A stretch of 64,000 nucleotides of DNA from Streptomyces sp. ISL-1 (GCF_018614585.1 NZ_JAGGOI010000004.1:186001-250000); one strand, 5' to 3'; positions 32,377 to 41,314 are shown, counted from the first letter of the stretch. Numbers and translations: made by a program. The notes: generated by a model not told the origin, from the sequence alone.

Positions 32377-33606
32377 ATGGCACGCGCACTCGTCATCGGC
32401 GGTGGCATCGCCGGCACAGTCACCGCGATCGCACTGCAGAAGGCCGGCCTGGAGCCGACCGTCTACGAAGCCTTCGACCGCACGGCGGACGGCATCGGCA
32501 ACTTCGTCAATATCGCGCCGAACGGCATCGACGCCCTCGACAGCATCGGGCTGGGCGACCTCGTACGGAGCAATGGATTCGACACCCCGGCAATAGCGTT
32601 CTACAGCCACACCGGCAAACCACTGACCGGTGACGTGCCCACCGACCGGCTCTCCGCCGGCGGCATCATCATCCAGACGATCCGGCGTTCGGACCTCTAC
32701 ATCGCGCTGCGCGACGAAGCGGCCCGGCGCAAGATTCCCATCGAGTACGGAAAGCGGATCGTCGACGCCAGGAGCAGCGGCGGCAGGGTCCACGCCGTCT
32801 TCGCGGACGAGACGCACGCCGAGGGCGACCTGCTCGTCGGAGCGGACGGTCTGCGCTCCCAGGTACGCGGCATCATCGACCCGGCCGCTCCCGTACCGCG
32901 CTACCTCGGGGTGCTGAACGCCTTCGGCTGCGCACGCGGGTTCCCCACCGAGGGACCGCCCGGGGTCATCCGGATGTTCTTCGGGAAGAACAGCTTCTTC
33001 AGCTACACCAAGCACCCCAACGGCGATCTGTGGTGGTTCGCCAATCCGCCGCGCACGACCGAGCCCGACGCCGCGGAGCTCCGCAGGGCGAAGTTGTCCT
33101 GGCGCGCGGATCTGCTGGGGCTGTTCGCCTCCGACGGGACACCGGCGGCGCGGATCATCGCGGCCACACCCGATCTGGCGCCGCCCTCCCCCACGTACGA
33201 CCTGCCGAAGGTGCCGCGCTGGCACCGGGGTCACATGATCGTGATCGGCGACGCCGCGCACGCGGTGTCCCCGACCGCCGGGCAGGGCTGCTCGGTCGCC
33301 ATGGAGGACGCCGTCGTCCTGGCCAAGTGCGTGCGTGACGCGTCGAGCGTCAAACAGGCCTTCATCACCTACGAGTCGGTGCGCCGCAAGCGCGTGGAAG
33401 ACATCGTGGCGCAGGGCAAGTACAACAACGAGGGCAATATGCGCCGAGGCCCGGTGGGCCGGTTCGTGCGCAACTACTTCATTTCACGGGCCTTCAAGGA
33501 CGCGGCCGGCAAGACCGACCCGACGTGGATGAGCAGCCATCACATCGACTGGCACGCACCGGAACTGACCGGGGGCGACGGACTCGGTCTGCGGGCTCCG
33601 TCATGA
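32377..33606 (+). CDS. FAD-dependent class A monooxygenase
   Basis: This 409-aa PHBH-fold protein has dinucleotide motif GGGIAG at residues 8-13, DG in LLVGADGLRSQVR (near 155) and GDAAHAVSPTAGQG near 292, the three signatures of class A aromatic hydroxylases. It should hydroxylate or otherwise oxidise the anthracyclic intermediate with NAD(P)H and O2. The start has GAAGGAAGG upstream. The P450 gene begins 59 bp after its stop. Epoxidation of the side chain or quinone formation are both open possibilities. Confidence 0.9.
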   Translation: MARALVIGGGIAGTVTAIALQKAGLEPTVYEAFDRTADGIGNFVNIAPNGIDALDSIGLGDLVRSNGFDTPAIAFYSHTGKPLTGDVPTDRLSAGGIIIQTIRRSDLYIALRDEAARRKIPIEYGKRIVDARSSGGRVHAVFADETHAEGDLLVGADGLRSQVRGIIDPAAPVPRYLGVLNAFGCARGFPTEGPPGVIRMFFGKNSFFSYTKHPNGDLWWFANPPRTTEPDAAELRRAKLSWRADLLGLFASDGTPAARIIAATPDLAPPSPTYDLPKVPRWHRGHMIVIGDAAHAVSPTAGQGCSVAMEDAVVLAKCVRDASSVKQAFITYESVRRKRVEDIVAQGKYNNEGNMRRGPVGRFVRNYFISRAFKDAAGKTDPTWMSSHHIDWHAPELTGGDGLGLRAPS

Positions 33607-33665
33607 CCGGCTCACGGTCCGCCGCGCCCACGGATCCGACTCGCACAGCCGAGGAGACAGCGACG

Positions 33666-34892
33666 ATGACCACTACCGCGGACGGCTCCGGCACGCAGCA
33701 GGAGACGTTCCCCTATGCCCGTCCGGCCCCCTTCACCCCGCCCCCGCAGTACGCGGCGATGGTCAAGAACGGTGTCACTCAGGTGACCCTCGCCAACACG
33801 GGCCTGCGCGTCTGGACGGTCACCGGACACGAATCCGTCCGCCGCATCCTGACCGACCCGCGGGCCAGCGCCTCCCGCAAGCACGCCAACTTCCCCTTCT
33901 ACTTCGTCGCGCCGCCGCAGGCCCGTACCGAGACCTCCTTCATCGGCTACGACCCTCCGGAGCACACCATCTCCCGGCAGAAGGCCGCGGCCGCGTTCAC
34001 GTATCAGCGGGTCCAGAAGCTGCGCGGTCGCATTCAGGAGCTCGTCGACGAGCACGTCGACCGGCTGCTGGCCCTGCCGCCGCCGGTGGACTTCCACCGC
34101 CTCTTCTCGCTGTCGCTGCCGACGACCGTGATCTGCGACATGCTCGGCATCCCGCAGAACGACCACGACTTCATCATCGAGCACAGCAACAACATGTTCG
34201 GCATCCTCAGCACCCCGGAGCAGCGGGTGGCGGCGATCGTCGAGGTCAACGCCTATGTGGAGAAGCTGGTCGAGCTGAAGGAGACGGAGCCGGGCGAGGA
34301 TCTGATCAGCACCATCATCGCGGAGTACCGCAAGTCGGACGAGGACTACACCCGGCGGGACCTGGTCAACATGGTCCGGATGCTGATGAACGGCGGACAC
34401 GAGACCACGGGCAGCATGCTCTCCTTCGGCACCGCCTGCCTGCTCGACAATCCCGAGCAGCTGGCGGAGCTGCTGGCCGACCCGGAGACGATGATCGGGC
34501 CGGCGACCGAGGAACTGCTGCGCGTGGTGACCATCGGGGACATCGGGGTACCGCGCGTGGCCCTGGAGGACATCGAGATCGACGGCACGGTCATCCCGGC
34601 CGGCGACGGCATCCTGTGCCTGCTCCTCACCGCAAACCGGGACCCGGAGGTCTTTCCCGAGCCGGAGAAGCTCATCCTGCGCCGGGGCAGCCGCAAGCAG
34701 GTCGGATTCGGTCACGGGGCGCACCACTGCATCGGCGCCGAGCTGGCGAGGCTTGAGATGCAGATCGCCTGGACGACACTGTTCCGCCGCATTCCCACGC
34801 TCAGGCTCGCCAAGCCGCTCGCGGACATACCCCGTAAGGAGGGCGCCATCGTCTACGGGGTACGGGAACTGCCCGTCACCTGGGACGAGTGA
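33666..34892 (+). CDS. Cytochrome P450 monooxygenase
   Basis: This 408-aa soluble bacterial P450 has I-helix GGHETT, K-helix ExxR in EELLR, and heme loop FGHGAHHCIG with Cys355 as thiolate ligand. The ATG at 33666 has GAGGAG 9 nt upstream and gives a normal family length. An in-frame ATG at 33603 overlaps the monooxygenase stop but lacks a ribosome binding site. In pluramycin-type pathways an oxidase must functionalise or epoxidise the side chain, and this enzyme is a candidate. Redox partners are not encoded nearby. Confidence 0.93.
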   Translation: MTTTADGSGTQQETFPYARPAPFTPPPQYAAMVKNGVTQVTLANTGLRVWTVTGHESVRRILTDPRASASRKHANFPFYFVAPPQARTETSFIGYDPPEHTISRQKAAAAFTYQRVQKLRGRIQELVDEHVDRLLALPPPVDFHRLFSLSLPTTVICDMLGIPQNDHDFIIEHSNNMFGILSTPEQRVAAIVEVNAYVEKLVELKETEPGEDLISTIIAEYRKSDEDYTRRDLVNMVRMLMNGGHETTGSMLSFGTACLLDNPEQLAELLADPETMIGPATEELLRVVTIGDIGVPRVALEDIEIDGTVIPAGDGILCLLLTANRDPEVFPEPEKLILRRGSRKQVGFGHGAHHCIGAELARLEMQIAWTTLFRRIPTLRLAKPLADIPRKEGAIVYGVRELPVTWDE

Positions 34893-35623
34893 TGGGCGAC
34901 GAAATGGAGGCGTACGGGTCCGGCCTGGCCGAGCTCTATGAACTCATCTACGCCGGCCGCGGCAAGGACTACGCCGCCGAGTCGGCCGATGTGACCGCGC
35001 TCGTCCAGGCCCGGAAGCCGGATGCCGCATCCCTTCTCGACGTCGCCTGTGGGACCGGCGGTCATCTGGTCTTCTTCAAGCGGCACTTCGCCACCGTGGA
35101 GGGGCTGGAGCTCTCGGAGCACATGATCGCCAAGGCCGGGCAGAGCATGCCCGACGTGCCGGTGCACCAGGGCGACATGCAGGACTTCACGCTCGACCGC
35201 AAATACGACGCCATCTCCTGCATGTTCAGCTCGATCGGTTACGTGGGATCGGCGGCCGAGCTGAACAACACCCTCGCGAGCCTGGCGCGCCACCTGAATC
35301 CCGGTGGTGTGATCGTGATCGAGCCCTGGTACTTCCCGGAGGCATTCCTGCCGGGTTACATCGCGGACGATCTCGTCCGGACGGAGGACCGGGTCACGGT
35401 CCGCGTCTCCCACTCGGAGCGGCACGGCGACCAAGTGCCGATCATCGTCCACTACATCGACGCCCGTAAGGACGCCGGGATACGGCACTTCACGGATGTC
35501 CACCGGATGCATCTCTTCACCAGGCAGCAGTACGAGACCGCCTTCGAGCGCGCCGGCTGCTCGGTGGAGTACATCGACCGGGCCCGCTTCGGCTGCGGGC
35601 TGTTCGTCGGCGTACTGAAGTGA
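34892..35623 (+). CDS. NDP-aminohexose N,N-dimethyltransferase, copy 2
   Basis: This 243-aa class I SAM methyltransferase is related to copy 1 at 2774-3487, sharing AGRGKDY and [11 protein letters not shown]. It starts within the TGATG overlap with the P450 stop; a GTG one codon upstream and an ATG four codons later are alternatives. It should dimethylate the 3-amino group of the second sugar. Nearby C-methyltransferase, epimerase, ketoreductase and glycosyltransferase 2 suggest N,N-dimethylvancosamine. It ends the KSIII operon at a strong terminator. Confidence 0.88.
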   Translation: MGDEMEAYGSGLAELYELIYAGRGKDYAAESADVTALVQARKPDAASLLDVACGTGGHLVFFKRHFATVEGLELSEHMIAKAGQSMPDVPVHQGDMQDFTLDRKYDAISCMFSSIGYVGSAAELNNTLASLARHLNPGGVIVIEPWYFPEAFLPGYIADDLVRTEDRVTVRVSHSERHGDQVPIIVHYIDARKDAGIRHFTDVHRMHLFTRQQYETAFERAGCSVEYIDRARFGCGLFVGVLK

Positions 35624-35631
35624 CGAAACCT

Positions 35632-35666
35632 CTGTCGGGCCCGGTCCTGTTGACCGGGCCCGACAG
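35632..35666. terminator. Bidirectional terminator
   Basis: A 15-bp perfect stem (35632-35646 with 35652-35666) with a 5-nt loop, extended by matching GAAAC and GTTTC arms, lies between the convergent N-methyltransferase 2 and ketoreductase 2 genes. Confidence 0.85.
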
Positions 35667-35702
35667 AAGTTTCTGGGTTGTGCGTATGACGCCTGTGATG
35701 TT

Positions 35703-36680
35703 TCAGGCTTCCAGGCGGTCCCCGGCCGTCGCAGTGGACCACATGGTGCCGAGCGACTCTTCGAGTCCGATACGGGGCTGCCAGCCGAGCAGTTGCCCGG
35801 CGAGCCGGATGTCGGCCCGGGTCCAGGCGCCCCCGAGGCTCGGGACGTGCCGGATCTCCTCGTCGATCATGTCGACGGTATGCCCGGCGGCGGTGACGAA
35901 CAGCCGGACCAGCGTGCGCATGTCCACGGCCACGCCGCTGCCGATGTTGAGCACCCTGCCGCTCACCGACGTCTCGACGGCCTTGACGACCGCCTCCGCG
36001 ACATCGCGGACGTCCACGAAGTCGCGCCTGGCCTGGGTCATGACCACCGGCATGCGCTGACCGGAGGCGAGAGCCTGACGCAGCATGCCGACGAGCTTTC
36101 CGGGGAAGCTCGCCGGCGAAGGGTGCGGTCCGCTGACGTTCGCAGCCCGCAGCACCAGGCCGTCGACGAGGCCGCTGCCCACTGCGTCCAGCACGGCCTG
36201 CGATCCGGCGAGCTTGGTCCTGGTGTACGCAGTGCCGGGGCGCGGCGTGATGGTCTCGTCCATGGCGGTGCCCGCGGCGACCTCGCCGTACTCGTGCATC
36301 GTTCCGATGTGCACGATGCGGGAGCGCCAGGGCAGCGCGGACATACCCGCGAGCAGCCGGCCCACCAGGCCGACATTGACGAGGGCCATGTCCTGTTCCG
36401 ACTTGGTCCAGCCGTCCGTCGCGTTCGCCGCGTCGGTCGAGTTGACCACCACACCGATCCGCTCGGCCCGCAGCAAGGCCGTGATCTCCTCCGTGGTGGC
36501 GTGCGCAAGGTCGAGAGGGACGAAGGTATGGGCCGAGACGTGCGGAGCGGGGTGGCGGGCCACGACGACGATGTCATGGCCCCGGACGGAGGCGGCGGCA
36601 CAGATGTGCCGCCCGATCCACCCGGTGCCGCCGAGAACCGCCACCCGCTGCCGGCCGCTCCGCCCGTCCTCTGCGCTCAT
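35703..36680 (-). CDS. NDP-hexose 4-ketoreductase, copy 2
   Basis: This 325-aa extended SDR has GGTGWIG near residue 18, a YxxxK-like YTRTK in the middle and DFVDVRDVAEAVV, parallel to copy 1 at 3657-4622. It is the likely C4 reductase of the second sugar, EvaE-like. The ATG at 36680 follows GGAGAGACAGG. It lies downstream of glycosyltransferase 2 in the same direction, but a MITE-like element separates the two, so its expression may depend on read-through or a promoter in the 74-bp leader. Confidence 0.85.
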   Translation of the reverse strand: MSAEDGRSGRQRVAVLGGTGWIGRHICAAASVRGHDIVVVARHPAPHVSAHTFVPLDLAHATTEEITALLRAERIGVVVNSTDAANATDGWTKSEQDMALVNVGLVGRLLAGMSALPWRSRIVHIGTMHEYGEVAAGTAMDETITPRPGTAYTRTKLAGSQAVLDAVGSGLVDGLVLRAANVSGPHPSPASFPGKLVGMLRQALASGQRMPVVMTQARRDFVDVRDVAEAVVKAVETSVSGRVLNIGSGVAVDMRTLVRLFVTAAGHTVDMIDEEIRHVPSLGGAWTRADIRLAGQLLGWQPRIGLEESLGTMWSTATAGDRLEA

Positions 36681-36754
36681 CCTGTCTCTCCACGTCTCGG
36701 GCCACGTCGTCGGGGCCGGGGGCCCTGTGCCTGCCCGGCCGTCGGTTCTCGGCC

Positions 36755-36986
36755 AGGGCGTGTTTTAGAAGTAGCGCCGTCCGCCCGTAGGGCGGGCCCT
36801 GCGGCGTCTGGTGCGTGCAATCGCAAGGCGGTGGGGGCACCCCCGGACGAAGTCTGGGGGAGATCGCCCTCGTACTGGACGTACTTGGGCGACTCCGACA
36901 ACATCGCGTGGGGGCACCTCCCAGCGGTAGCTGGGGGAGTGCGTGCCAGGCGTCGCGGGGCAGGCGGGACTTCTAAAACACGCCCT
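36755..36986. mobile_element. MITE-like element with 18-bp terminal inverted repeats
   Basis: A 232-bp non-coding block is bounded by perfect inverted repeats: AGGGCGTGTTTTAGAAGT at 36755-36772 and its reverse complement at 36969-36986. Inside are two G/C-rich hairpins (about 36833-36862 and 36910-36940) of the kind found repeatedly in Streptomyces intergenic repeats, and a GTACTGGACGTACT-like palindrome. It has no transposase. It sits between glycosyltransferase 2 and ketoreductase 2, and its right end forms part of the glycosyltransferase stop codon. No target duplication is obvious. Confidence 0.8.
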
Positions 36987-38130
36987 ACGGCTGCCGCTTC
37001 GTCACCAGGTCCACGAGCACCGACACCGTCTCACCGGGCGACGGCTGTTGCGCGATGTGGTCCGCCACGCCCTGCGCCTGCTTTCGGTAGCCGGGGCCGT
37101 CCAGCAGATCGCCGACGGCTTCCAGCATCGACTCGGGGCTCAGCTCCATGGGCGGAAGGTGGCGCACCGCACCCAGATCGGCGAGGCGCCGGATCGCGTC
37201 GAGCGGCTTGCCACGTCCGGGGACCACCACCTGGGGCAGCCCCTGGGAGAGACAGGCCATCATGGTCCCCGGGCCGCCGTGGTGGACAGCCACGTCGCAG
37301 GCGGGAAGCACGGAAGTCAGCGACAGCCAGCCGGTGGCGACAACCGAATCCGGCAGGGGCCCGAGCTGTCCGACCAAGTGGTCCGCCACCGCGACGACCA
37401 GTTCCGCGTCCAGCATCCCGAGCGAACGCACGATGTTCCCCAGCATCGGGGCACCGCCGATCTGCGGCTGGACGGAGCCAAGCGTGATCAGCAGCCTGGG
37501 GCGGGTGCGGGGCCGCAGGGCCCACTCGGGTACGGTGCCCGGCTCGCCGTACGACACGTACCTGATCGGCTGGGCGCCGGGCGTCGGATCACCCAGCATG
37601 GGCGGGCAGTTGTCGAGGATCAGGTCTGGCGCCGGCAGCTCGGCGAGCCCCAGCTCCTTCAGCTCCGGCTGCAGCTCGGCGGCGACCCAGGGCACGACCG
37701 GCAGATCGCCGGGGCCCACGACGTGCTTCACCCAGGGGATGTCGTGGAGCGCCGCGGCCGCAGCGGCGGCGGCGTACGAGTAGGCCTCGGCGACGATCAG
37801 GTCGGGGCGCCACCCCTCCACGAGGCCGCTCATGCCCTTCAGGGTGCGCGCGGCCAGCCGGCCGAAGCCGCGGCCGATGCCCTCGGCCATCTCCTCATCG
37901 GTGTCGGGCACCTGGACCCGTCCGCCCGTGCGGTCCTTGGACATGACCTCGCCCATGTCGAGGGGCCCGCAGATCGGCGCCATCGGCAGGCCGGAACCGC
38001 GGACAGGCCCCTCGAAGCTCTCAGGAGCCGCGACGAGCACCTCGTGGCCGGCCGCGCGCAGCGCCCAGGCAAGGGGGACGATCGGGTAGTACAGCGGGTG
38101 GGCAGGACCCGTGGCCACCAGTATCTTCAT
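36985..38130 (-). CDS. Glycosyltransferase 2 (GT-B, GT1 family; candidate C-glycosyltransferase)
   Basis: This 381-aa GT-B enzyme begins MKILVATGPAHP and has the donor-site motif CDVAVHHGGPGTMM with the intact HHGGxGT. It resembles glycosyltransferase 1 and should attach the second amino sugar, probably dimethylvancosamine, to the anthrapyran. The TAG stop (36985-36987) lies across the end of a MITE-like element, so the last residues (TKRQP) may not be the ancestral C-terminus. Alignment with glycosyltransferase 1 shows the core is complete. No good ribosome binding site precedes the ATG at 38130. Confidence 0.87.
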   Translation of the reverse strand: MKILVATGPAHPLYYPIVPLAWALRAAGHEVLVAAPESFEGPVRGSGLPMAPICGPLDMGEVMSKDRTGGRVQVPDTDEEMAEGIGRGFGRLAARTLKGMSGLVEGWRPDLIVAEAYSYAAAAAAAALHDIPWVKHVVGPGDLPVVPWVAAELQPELKELGLAELPAPDLILDNCPPMLGDPTPGAQPIRYVSYGEPGTVPEWALRPRTRPRLLITLGSVQPQIGGAPMLGNIVRSLGMLDAELVVAVADHLVGQLGPLPDSVVATGWLSLTSVLPACDVAVHHGGPGTMMACLSQGLPQVVVPGRGKPLDAIRRLADLGAVRHLPPMELSPESMLEAVGDLLDGPGYRKQAQGVADHIAQQPSPGETVSVLVDLVTKRQP

Positions 38131-38152
38131 GCCGGGAAGCTACAAAGACGGG

Positions 38153-38170
38153 CCGGAATATCGCTCGAAT
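38153..38170. promoter_or_regulatory. Candidate SARP box upstream of glycosyltransferase 2
   Basis: Heptads CCGGAAT (38153-38159) and CTCGAAT (38164-38170) are 11 bp apart, and the second is followed by CCGG. The site lies 23-40 bp upstream of the glycosyltransferase 2 start. The CTCGAAT heptad is identical to one in the dTDP-glucose synthase promoter. Confidence 0.45.
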
Positions 38171-38223
38171 CCGGCTGGTCCGACGGCTGTTCGCGGCCCG
38201 GCGGTCGTGGCGGCCCGGCCGTT

Positions 38224-38257
38224 GTCGCGGCCTCGCGGTCGTCGCGGCCTCGCGGTC
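38224..38257. repeat. Perfect 17-bp tandem duplication
   Basis: GTCGCGGCCTCGCGGTC occurs twice in a row (38224-38240, 38241-38257), with a degenerate third copy just before. The second copy runs into the epimerase stop codon (38256-38258), so slippage may have altered the 3' end of that gene or its downstream spacer. Confidence 0.8.
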
Positions 38258-38873
38258 ATGGAGTGGTGCGGCGCGGGGCCAGTGCCCTCTCGATCTCCAT
38301 GCACTGCGCATGGTCCGGCAGCAGTCCGTCGGCCCGGGCCTGTGCGAGCGAGGGGGCCACTCGGTCCCGGTCGGAAACGACCGGGCGGATGCCGTCGGGC
38401 AGTGGCAGATTAAGCTCGGGGTCGAAAACGGACAGCGCCAGCTCGTTCTCCGCGACGTAACTTCGGGAGAGCGTGTAGGACATGACGGTCTCGTCCCGCA
38501 GAGCGACGAAGGCGTGCCCCACCCCGACAGGCAAGTACAGCGCGCGGAATTCGACCGGATCGAGAACGACGGCGTCGCACTGCCCGAAGGTGGGTGAGCC
38601 CACCCGGATGTCCACCACGATGTCGAGGGCCTGCCCCTGCGCGCAGTACACATATTTCGCCATGCCCGGCGGGGTGCGCGTGAAGTGCACACCGCGCACG
38701 ACGCCGCGCCGCGATCTGCTGTAACTGGTCTGGGACACCGCGAAGAGGGGCCGCCCGGTCGCTTCGACGAACGCCTCCTCCTGGAACGGCGACACGAACA
38801 GGCCACGGGAGTCCTTGAACACCTGCGGAGTGAAGGCCAGGGCACCGGCGACCTTGAGTTCTCGCGACTCCAA
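38256..38873 (-). CDS. dTDP-4-keto-6-deoxyhexose 3,5- or 5-epimerase
   Basis: This 205-aa cupin of the RmlC/EvaD family has catalytic His in RGVHFTRTPPGMAKYVYC, followed by GQALDIVVDIRVGSPTFG and LPVGVGHAFVAL. It inverts C5 (and possibly C3) of the 4-keto sugar to give the L-series, as needed for vancosamine. No ATG is suitable. A TTG at 38873 with AGGAGGG 7 nt upstream gives the normal family length. The next minus-strand gene is glycosyltransferase 2, 125 bp downstream. A duplicated 17-bp unit overlaps its stop. Confidence 0.88.
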   Translation of the reverse strand: MESRELKVAGALAFTPQVFKDSRGLFVSPFQEEAFVEATGRPLFAVSQTSYSRSRRGVVRGVHFTRTPPGMAKYVYCAQGQALDIVVDIRVGSPTFGQCDAVVLDPVEFRALYLPVGVGHAFVALRDETVMSYTLSRSYVAENELALSVFDPELNLPLPDGIRPVVSDRDRVAPSLAQARADGLLPDHAQCMEIERALAPRRTTP

Positions 38874-39164
38874 CTCTCGTCCCTCCTCTGCCGAGCATCG
38901 ATGACCGTGCGCCGGTCGTCGTGCTTCGGGCCCGGCGCCCGGGGCGGCGGCCGGGTCGTCCGACCGGACTTTGCGGCCGGTACCTCGAACCTGGCTACAG
39001 GTCCGCTGCAAGCCGCCGCGCGGTGTGCGGGTCCGCGGCGCATTCGCCCGCGATCGCGGTCAGCAGCTGACCGCGACGGGGACTAGCTTGGGCCCCTTGC
39101 GGGGTGCCGTTCACTTCTCCCCCGCCAAAGTCACATGCCCAGGAAGCCCAGGTGAAGGGACACC

Positions 39165-40259
39165 ATGGCAGAACTACTCACCCGCCGGAGCCTCAACCGG
39201 GCGACGCTGGAACGACAACTGCTTCTGCGCCGTACGGACTTGGCCGCTCCGGCCGTGATCGAGCAGGTGGCCGGACTGCAGGCACAGGACCCCGACCCGC
39301 CGTACATCGGGCTGTGGAGCAGGATCACGGACTTCCGTCTCGACGATCTCACCAAGCTGCTGAACGAGCGGATGGTGGTCCGGGCGACACTGTTCCGCGG
39401 CACCCAGCACCTGGTCACGGCAGAGGACTATCTGTGGCTGCGGCCTCTGCTGCAGCCGATGCTGGACCGCTGGCAAAAGGGCGCCTTCGGCAGATTCACC
39501 ACCGGGCTGGACCTCACCGAACTCGCCGCCGCCGCCCGGACGGTGCTCGGCGCGTCCACGCTCACCAGGCCCGAACTGGGCCGGGCCCTGGTGGAGCGGT
39601 GGCCCGGACGGGACCCGGTCGCGCTGGCCAGGTCGGTGCAGGGGCTGCTGCCTGTGGTGCATCCACCGCCGGACGGCACGTGGGGGCGGCGCGGTACGAC
39701 GCCGTTCACACTTGCCGACCAGTGGCTCGGCCGCCCGCCGGCCACCGATCCCTCGCCGCGCGAGCTGGTCCAGCGCTACCTCGCGGCCTTCGGTCCCGCC
39801 ACCGTGAAAGACATCCAGGCGTGGAGCGGCATGACCCGGCTGCGCGAAGTGGTCGAGGCGCTGCGGCCGGAGTTGCGCGTGTTCCGGGGGGAGGCGGGCG
39901 AGGAGCTGTTCGACCTCCCCGAGGCGCCACGACCCGACCCGGACACGACCGCGGCCGTCCGTTTCCTCGCCGCGCTGGACAACGTGGTGCTCGGCCATGC
40001 GGACCGGACGCGGATGATGACGGACTCCCAACGCAGGCACATCATCGTCGAGGCGGCGGTGACCGTGGACGGCTTCGTCCGTGGTCTGTGGGGAATCAAG
40101 CGGGACAAGGGCTCGGCGGTGCTGACCGTGAAGCTCTTCTCGCCCTTGAGCGCGAACGAGGAGGAGGCGGTGACCGATGAGGGCGCCCGCCTGCTGCGGT
40201 TCGCCGCCGAGGACGCCGACCACTACGACATCCGGTACCGCCCGGTCGACACGCCCTGA
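39165..40259 (+). CDS. HTH_42 (AlkZ-type) DNA glycosylase, likely self-resistance
   Basis: This 364-aa winged-helix protein of the HTH_42/YcaQ family has catalytic motif Gln39-Ala-Gln41 (GLQAQDP), the QxQ form found in AlkZ, the azinomycin self-resistance glycosylase; YcaQ-like housekeeping members have QxD. Family members in hedamycin- and trioxacarcin-type clusters remove bulky N7-guanine adducts of the producer's own compound. A ribosome binding site (AGGTGAAGG) precedes the ATG. The gene has its own promoter region and a terminator, and lies among the sugar genes. It implies a DNA-alkylating, probably epoxide-bearing, product. Confidence 0.9.
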   Translation: MAELLTRRSLNRATLERQLLLRRTDLAAPAVIEQVAGLQAQDPDPPYIGLWSRITDFRLDDLTKLLNERMVVRATLFRGTQHLVTAEDYLWLRPLLQPMLDRWQKGAFGRFTTGLDLTELAAAARTVLGASTLTRPELGRALVERWPGRDPVALARSVQGLLPVVHPPPDGTWGRRGTTPFTLADQWLGRPPATDPSPRELVQRYLAAFGPATVKDIQAWSGMTRLREVVEALRPELRVFRGEAGEELFDLPEAPRPDPDTTAAVRFLAALDNVVLGHADRTRMMTDSQRRHIIVEAAVTVDGFVRGLWGIKRDKGSAVLTVKLFSPLSANEEEAVTDEGARLLRFAAEDADHYDIRYRPVDTP

Positions 40260-40260
40260 C

Positions 40261-40302
40261 CGGGCCGCACGGGCAGCGACTTGTGCCTGCCCGTGCAGCC
40301 CG
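40261..40302. terminator. Terminator between convergent genes
   Basis: GCACGGGCAG (40267-40276) pairs with CTGCCCGTGC (40287-40296), extended by an outer CGGGC/GCCCG pair. It lies directly after the DNA glycosylase stop and before the convergent dTDP-glucose synthase gene. Confidence 0.75.
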
Positions 40303-40374
40303 GCGCCCTGCGGCCGCCACGTCACGCTCAGGATCCGCCCTGTTGGGCATCCGAGGGTCGTGGCGGCCTGTGTC

Positions 40375-41253
40375 TCAGACGGCGGTGAGTTCCTGTGCGA
40401 TGGCCATGACGTACTCGCCGTAGCGTGACTTGCCGAGCCGGGCGCCGAGGCGGTAGCAGTCCTCGCTGTCGATGTAGCCCATCCGCAGGGCGACCTCCTC
40501 GACGCAGGCGATGCGTACGCCCTGCCGCTCCTCCAGCGTGCCCACGTACTGTCCTGCCTGCAACAGGGAATCGGGGGTGCCGGTGTCCAGCCATGCGAAG
40601 CCCCGGCCGAGGTTCACGAGCCGGGCCGTGCCCCGCTCCAGATACCAGCGGTTCACATCGGTGATCTCGAGCTCACCGCGGGCGGAGGGCTTCAGGTTCT
40701 TGGCCACGTCCACCACGGCGTTGTCGTAGAAGTAGAGCCCGGTGATCGCCGTGTTGGAGCGCGGTTTCGCCGGCTTCTCCTCGATGGACACGAGCTTCCC
40801 GTCGGGGCCGACTTCTCCCACGCCGTATCGTTCCGGATCCTGCACCGGATAGCCGAAGAGGACGCATCCGTTCACGTTCCGGCTGTTTTCCGCGAGGACG
40901 GAATAGAAGTGATGGCCGTGGAAGATGTTGTCGCCGAGGATGAGCGCGACCGAGTCGTCACCGATGTGATCGGCGCCGATGACGAAGGCTTCCGGCAGCC
41001 CGTTGGGCTGCGCCTGTTCGCTGTACTCGATCCGCAGCCCCAGCTGGGAACCGTCCCCCAGCAGTCTCTTGAACTGCGGAAGGTCCACCGGCGTAGAAAT
41101 GATCAGTATGTCTCTGATGCCGGTGAGCATGAGCACACTGAGCGGATAGTAGATCATGGGCTTGTCGCCGACGGGGAGCAGCTGTTTGGAGACTGCAAGT
41201 GTCAGCGGCTGGAGCCGGGTTCCGGATCCACCCGCCAGTATGATCCCCTTCAC
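40375..41253 (-). CDS. rfbA: Glucose-1-phosphate thymidylyltransferase (RmlA)
   Basis: This 292-aa nucleotidyltransferase has the N-terminal motif KGIILAGGSGTRLQPLT. It makes dTDP-glucose from dTTP and glucose-1-phosphate, the first step to both deoxysugars. The GTG at 41253 has GGGAG 8 nt upstream and gives the standard RmlA length; an upstream extension of 9 codons lacks a ribosome binding site. It diverges from the C-methyltransferase across a 165-bp promoter containing three SARP heptads. Confidence 0.96.
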   Translation of the reverse strand: MKGIILAGGSGTRLQPLTLAVSKQLLPVGDKPMIYYPLSVLMLTGIRDILIISTPVDLPQFKRLLGDGSQLGLRIEYSEQAQPNGLPEAFVIGADHIGDDSVALILGDNIFHGHHFYSVLAENSRNVNGCVLFGYPVQDPERYGVGEVGPDGKLVSIEEKPAKPRSNTAITGLYFYDNAVVDVAKNLKPSARGELEITDVNRWYLERGTARLVNLGRGFAWLDTGTPDSLLQAGQYVGTLEERQGVRIACVEEVALRMGYIDSEDCYRLGARLGKSRYGEYVMAIAQELTAV

Positions 41254-41314
41254 CAGGTCACTCCCACTCTTTGAATCCAATGGACCTGCGCGCCGGCAAC
41301 TAAGCCAGGCGGTA

